From NCBI GenBank assembly GCA_005223375.1, contig RXOD01005720.1, forward strand, positions 1 to 12,761: a stretch of 12,761 nt of DNA, given 5' to 3'. Every line of letters begins with the position of its first letter. Positions within the stretch are counted from its first letter, which is position 1. The notes under the pieces are model-generated. The model made no database searches and was not told the DNA's origin. It saw only the letters and a program-made list of their open reading frames with translations. The DNA is from Amoebophrya sp. AT5.2. Taxonomy: Eukaryota; Sar; Dinophyceae; Syndiniales; Amoebophryaceae. This document shows, piece by piece, positions 9,480-12,761 of this stretch. The position numbers were made by a program, and so were the translations under genes.

Positions 9480-9647
9480 TCTCATGCCTGCGCAACCATC
9501 TCCTGGTGCACTGGCGTCCGGATTATCTGCAACTCGAACTCCGAGGTATTCAATCGAGACAATTGCAACAGAGTACGTTGTCGTGTTTGTTATGCGAGTG
9601 CGAGCGCCGAAATGACTGTTGTAGGTGTAGCTAATGTACGAGTACGT

Positions 9648-10107
9648 TCACGTCGAGAAGTCATCGATCAGAAACGAAGATCGAACTCGTGTAACGAGGG
9701 TTCCACGAGGAGCGATTGACAAACTGTCACGAGGCCAGACTTCTCGGACTCCAAAAAGGCTCTGTCGCGGAGTGACCACGAGGCATACTGTCTCATTCTC
9801 ACGGACACAATGAACGTAACGAGAGACACCAAGAAGCGATGGATCGATTGCCCGGTAAAGAACCAGCAACATGGCAACGCGCTCCTCGGTCCAAACAACC
9901 ACCCCTCCTGCGGGGCTAGTGGCCGACTGATAGAAGACGGGCTTGGCTTTAGCGTCGTCGAAAGTTGCAGCGGATACTCCGAAAGGATCGACTGCAGACG
10001 AAGCAAAGGCCCGAGACTCTTTGGACCCCTGACAGAGCCGCCAGAGCTAGCACACCAAGCAACGAAAACCCCGATCGCAGCAAATTTCGGTCGTCCGTTT
10101 CCAATCC
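9648..10107 (-). CDS. Small protein gene, 5' end unresolved, probable frameshift after signal-like lead
   Basis: An open minus-strand frame from 10046 to TGA at 9648 has clear coding character. It reads FASSAVDPFGVSAATFDDAK, then SPAGGVVVWTEERVAMLLVL, and ends FLIDDFST. It has no ATG near its beginning. The next frame, open from 10107, reads RSGFSLLGVLALAALSGVQR, much like a signal peptide. The two would join as VQRVS-AFASS if one G of the GGG at 10012-10010 were absent. Alternatively an intron ends at CTGTCAG, so the exon would start at 10028 (126 residues), and the hydrophobic reading would be chance. No start codon for the signal-like frame lies downstream of its TGA at 10110-10108, so an upstream exon is needed. 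The body is rich in Val and Arg with a few Cys; no family is recognised. Confidence 0.5.
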
Positions 10108-10318
10108 TCAGCGGGCAAGCCCGCGCGAGACAAGTCTCGCTTCCCGTTCCCCCACAGAGAGAAATGGGTCGATGACCAAAGCGGTGGTAGACACGTGGGC
10201 TTGGGCCGCAGCCGATACACGGAATGTTTTTGTCGTTTTTCTTTGGGCACCAAATCAACGTCGCCGCGCGGCCATCGAAGGAAAGTTTTAATAGTCTCGA
10301 AGTCATGAGATCACTGCA

Positions 10319-11213
10319 TCACCAACAGAATTTGTCGCGACCGAGTTTCACCCGTTCATTCAGAGCGTCTTCGGCAGTCATGTCGCGGTCCATTTCTTTT
10401 CTTACCGTCCGATAGGATACGCCCGCAGTGCCGTACACCTTCTCGCGGACCTGTGGATGAGTAGTTTTCGAAAAATTCAAATTGCAGACTGTGCCTGTTT
10501 TTGGCGACTCCGTCTCCGACTCTCATCAAGGACGAAGGAATAAAGTTGTGCATTTTGTCGATATTTTCGTGCGTCTTTGTACGCTCCAGCAACCAAGAGA
10601 AATGAATCAAAGCTAAGTAAATTCCTGCTGCAATCGGTACCTGTATTGTTTTCTTCTGCTTTTTCAGCGCTTTTTCCACTTTCTCGGCCATTGCTTTGTC
10701 TATCGCCGCGTCTCCTTCCGCTCCGTCGTCTTCGTCTTCGAGTTCTGCGGCCAGCTTCGCCCGGAGTATCCTGCCCCGTTTTTCGACCTTGAACTCGCAG
10801 GTCGAGGAGAAATTTGCCGAGAAGGGGCTCACGATCAACAGGCTTCGGTTCCCCAATACCTTCGTTACAGCCCGTTTCTCCGTCTGCAGAGACCCCGGGT
10901 GTGACACGACGATCTCGTCACCTGGCTCGACCTCCGTTTGGAACAGCGAGTTGAACCCGTTGATCGTGTCGTTCGTCGCCACGATTCGTCCAGTGCCGAC
11001 GACTGTTTCTGCCACTTCCGATTCGATTTCCCTCTTCCGCTCCTTTTTTGACTTCTTGGAAGAAGGTCCGGCGGCCGCACTTGAGCTAGTGCCGAGCGCT
11101 CCGCCTCCAAGCAGGGCACCGGCATCCTCGTCGTCGTCGTCGCTGTCGGAGCGCGCGCGTTTCTTCTTCTTCTTTTTCTTGGCAACAGGGTCGCCCTTGA
11201 ACCTGAGGGACAT
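10319..11213 (-). CDS. Basic, probably nuclear protein, two exons, 234 aa
   Basis: Exons 11213-10641 and 10450-10319 join in phase 0. ATG at 11213 has A at -3. Residues 4-21 give RFKGDPVAKKKKKKKRAR, followed by an acidic Ser/Asp run, an Ala/Ser linker and a second basic patch (KKSKKERKRE, 53-62): typical bipartite nuclear or nucleolar signals. Residues 71-146 form a beta-rich core (VVGTGRIVATNDTINGFNSL, GDEIVVSHPGSL, RSLLIVSPFS). An acidic and Lys-rich helix follows (150-190). The tail ends MTAEDALNERVKLGRDKFCW. The Lys-rich KG start and the tail ending in a charged-aromatic-Cys-X motif recall FRG1-type nuclear proteins (ending ADRYCK), but the core is much shorter than the FRG1 beta-trefoil. 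I therefore do not assign that name. An RNA-related nuclear role is inference only. If the intron were retained, the C-terminal motif would be lost. Confidence 0.82.
10451..10640 (-). other. Intron of the basic nuclear-type gene (190 nt, phase 0)
   Basis: The exon ends ACAATACAG before donor GTACCG; the acceptor is CATCCACAG. Joining gives KKTIQVREKVYGTAGV and leads into a C-terminal exon of strong coding character. Read-through instead gives an unlike, poorly coding tail ending elsewhere. Part of the intron stays open in the exon 1 frame, so the ORF alone is misleading. Confidence 0.85.
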
Positions 11214-11320
11214 TTTGTCGCGATGAATCTACTAATTCTTTCAGACAAGAAACCCGGTCCCGGTGCTGTAACGGGCTACGGGCATAATGAAATTTTTCGA
11301 CCGTCTAAAGCTCGTCCCAA

Positions 11321-11560
11321 CTAAAAGGCTAGGTCTACCAGCACAGAAAAAAAATTTCGCTCTGACTGTTGTTGCTGTGCTTGCTGAACTTTCTTTTGCT
11401 TCGACTCACCAGGGCCCATTTTATTGTCTTGGCTTGCGAAATACCATCCACCATACGATACGCCTACACTCGATCGATATCTAAAATCAGTGGAAAGAGC
11501 GAGGGGACCGAGGCAGCGCGCATTTCGGCAAAGATTCGGATCCGCTGAACCCGACGTCAT
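11321..11560 (-). CDS. Doubtful small ORF, 79 aa
   Basis: The frame opens with ATG at 11560 (A at -3) and ends at TAG 11321. It reads MTSGSADPNLCRNARCLG at the start, YGGWYFASQDNKMGPGESKQ in the middle and a Gln-rich QQAQQQQSE near the end. An internal ATG at Met48 has a stronger context (aaaATGG) and would give a 32-residue product. No domain is recognised. It lies about 110 bp upstream of the basic nuclear-type gene, on the same strand. It could be a real small gene, an exon of an unseen one, or a chance frame. Confidence 0.3.
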   Translation of the reverse strand: MTSGSADPNLCRNARCLGPLALSTDFRYRSSVGVSYGGWYFASQDNKMGPGESKQKKVQQAQQQQSERNFFSVLVDLAF

Positions 11561-12149
11561 TTTCAATACAGCAGTCGCAGTGCGAACAACGTGCTAGCAG
11601 ATCGCGGTTTCAGAGACGGGACGGGGTCTGCGGCGCGTCGTCCTCTATTTTTTTTTTCAGCACGGGAGAGTGTCAATCATTGATCATACTTTTTTCCACG
11701 TTGATATATTGGTATACAGGGGTCGGTGTCGGGTGATAATTTACAATCAGGTTTAATGTTTTTTTAATGGGGTGGAGGTATCGTCTACGTCTTGGACTTG
11801 ATCTTGCGTCTTGTATTTAAAGTACATGAAACGATTCGTAACCGTAACGGACCACGACGAGCAACGGTCGCAATTTTTACATTGGGTTGTTCTATCAATC
11901 TATTACGCGCACCCACCGGATGAGTAGGCGCCACACTTCCGAGCCGGGGCTTCTCCGGCCCTCAAGGAAGAAGTCACCGCGTGTCTTCAGCCCTGTCTTC
12001 CATCATGTGCATTATTATATCCCCGAGGTTTACTGAAGTATCATCGAGGCACCTTTTAGCAACGCCCGCTTGTTTCCTCTACGAGGATAATCACAGTAAT
12101 TCCACGCTACAAGCACCGCCCTTACCCTCCCCCTTTCCCGATCTACTGA
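11561..12149. other. Gene-poor spacer
   Basis: This 0.59 kb is A/T-rich with homopolymer runs (ten T's at 11648-11657, T-runs around 11690 and 11760). No frame has coding character. It is the 3' flank of the membrane-protein gene to its right. A G/C-rich inverted repeat (gccggggcttctccggc) lies near 11943-11959, with a stem of only about five pairs. The plus frame from 11981 is mostly antisense to the membrane-protein gene. Confidence 0.55.
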
Positions 12150-12557
12150 TCACACCGTTGCCTTTGCTTCCCCATCTGGAGACCCACCTGCTTCTGGTGC
12201 TGGCGACTCGTCGATTGCGCTCGTCGCGCGAATTTCCGACTCGGGCAGCGGTGCTCCCTGCGACCCGTTGCCCATGGCTATCGCCGCTCCCAAGATCGCG
12301 AGCACCAGTACCGTTCCGCCGATGAGCCCGCCAATTTTTCCCCAATCCGTCTTGTCCTTTTTCTTCTCGTCTCCTCCTTTTTGCAGCGCGGCAACCGGCT
12401 TCGACCGGAATTGCACGCTTTCACTCGTGATGCCGCTGCCCTTCTCGTCCGTGCCCGTCACCTTCACCGAGGCGAGCACCACCTTGTCGTACTTCGCCCT
12501 CACCAGGTCGGCGGCGGCTGCGTTCACCTCTCCCATCGTGAATTTCTGCCCCTTCAT
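12150..12557 (-). CDS. Small single-pass membrane protein, 135 aa or longer
   Basis: The frame runs from ATG at 12557 to TGA at 12150. Residues 1-55 form an N-terminal domain (VNAAAADLVRAKYDKVVLAS, VKVTGTDEKGSG). A Lys/Asp stretch (GGDEKKKDKTDWGK, 61-74) precedes one membrane span at 75-96 (IGGLIGGTVLVLAILGAAIA). The C-terminal tail is acidic and Pro/Ala/Gly-rich. There is no signal peptide, and the positive residues before the span favour a cytosolic N-terminus. Gly spacing in the span (GGLIGG, G at 90) resembles helix-packing motifs. The ATG at 12557 has a weak context (C at -3), while Met8 at 12536 is strong (acgATGG). The frame also stays open upstream to a TAG at about 12613, preceded by a T-rich tract. 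An upstream exon ending there is therefore possible and would add residues such as FFTPL before Met1. The family is not recognised. Confidence 0.72.
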   Translation of the reverse strand: MKGQKFTMGEVNAAAADLVRAKYDKVVLASVKVTGTDEKGSGITSESVQFRSKPVAALQKGGDEKKKDKTDWGKIGGLIGGTVLVLAILGAAIAMGNGSQGAPLPESEIRATSAIDESPAPEAGGSPDGEAKATV

Positions 12558-12620
12558 TAGAGGGGTGAAAAACCGATTTTTGGCGGCATTTCTGCCCAGT
12601 AAATGACTCGCCTATTGCGG

Positions 12621-12664
12621 TGACAGAATACGAGACGAAATACGAGACAAAATACAAGACAATA
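12621..12664. repeat. Imperfect 12-bp tandem repeat, pyrimidine-rich on the minus strand
   Basis: Units tgacagaata, cgagacgaaata, cgagacaaaata and caagacaata follow one another; the outer two are 10 nt. On the minus strand this is a T-rich tract (TCTCGTATT-type units) about 60-105 nt upstream of the membrane-protein ATG. It is followed by CAATAG, so it could serve as the pyrimidine tract of a 3' splice site. Confidence 0.8.
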
Positions 12665-12761
12665 CAGGAAAATGAGCCGACTCATTCGTGCACCCCCCTG
12701 TCCGTCGCTTTGCCGTGCTAGCTCCCTCCCTAGCAGTGCCGAGCACAATGAGACCAAATAC

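Noticed and set aside
9668..10306. Minus-strand frame of 212 codons starting at an ATG
   Set aside because: It overlaps the 9648-10046 frame, which has much better coding character (purine-pyrimidine codon pattern, balanced residues). The 212-codon frame is rich in Ser, Leu, Pro and Cys as expected for a shifted frame. Its first part could still hold an exon, but nothing supports that.
11648..11660. Plus-strand T10-CAG resembling a splice acceptor
   Set aside because: No coding frame follows on the plus strand, and all supported genes are on the minus strand. It is most simply a homopolymer in a spacer.

Overview
The window looks like a piece of a compact nuclear genome from a single-celled eukaryote. 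Coding exons are GC-rich, genes lie 0.7-0.9 kb apart, short GT-AG introns of about 90-190 nt can be placed by reading-frame continuity, and several proteins carry long low-complexity stretches rich in Ala, Gly, Ser and Pro. No prokaryotic operon signals, rRNA, tRNA, CRISPR array or transposase was seen. An alveolate, possibly dinoflagellate-related, source would fit the one-directional gene order and protein style. That is a weak inference, because no gene here is taxonomically diagnostic.

All confidently called genes are on the minus strand, so they are best read from right to left. At the right edge is a small single-pass membrane protein (12150-12557; its N-terminus may lie in an exon further right). 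After a 0.6 kb gene-poor stretch comes a doubtful small ORF (11321-11560). Next is a two-exon gene for a basic, probably nuclear 234-residue protein (10319-11213). It is followed by a coding stretch with a signal-peptide-like lead that is out of frame with its body (9648-10107). A long single-exon gene for an unrecognised 754-residue protein occupies 7143-9407. A 0.76 kb spacer holds conflicting open frames on both strands.

The largest object is a five-exon gene (1432-6379). It encodes a protein of about 1469 residues with N-terminal ankyrin repeats, a tail of more than 1000 residues that is probably disordered, and a compact acidic C-terminal exon. Read naively it falls into four or five separate ORFs; removing four introns joins them in one frame. 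After a 0.8 kb spacer containing a 13-bp tandem array, the left edge holds the 5' part of a gene for a secreted or membrane-anchored Cys-containing protein (1-625). Its C-terminus is outside the window.

The genes show no common pathway. The most useful results are the rebuilt gene models and the regular intron signals (GTA donors, CAG acceptors). Others are the nuclear-type protein with a beta-rich core, the apparent frameshift at 10010-10012, and several short tandem arrays. I found no convincing evidence of a new multi-gene system.
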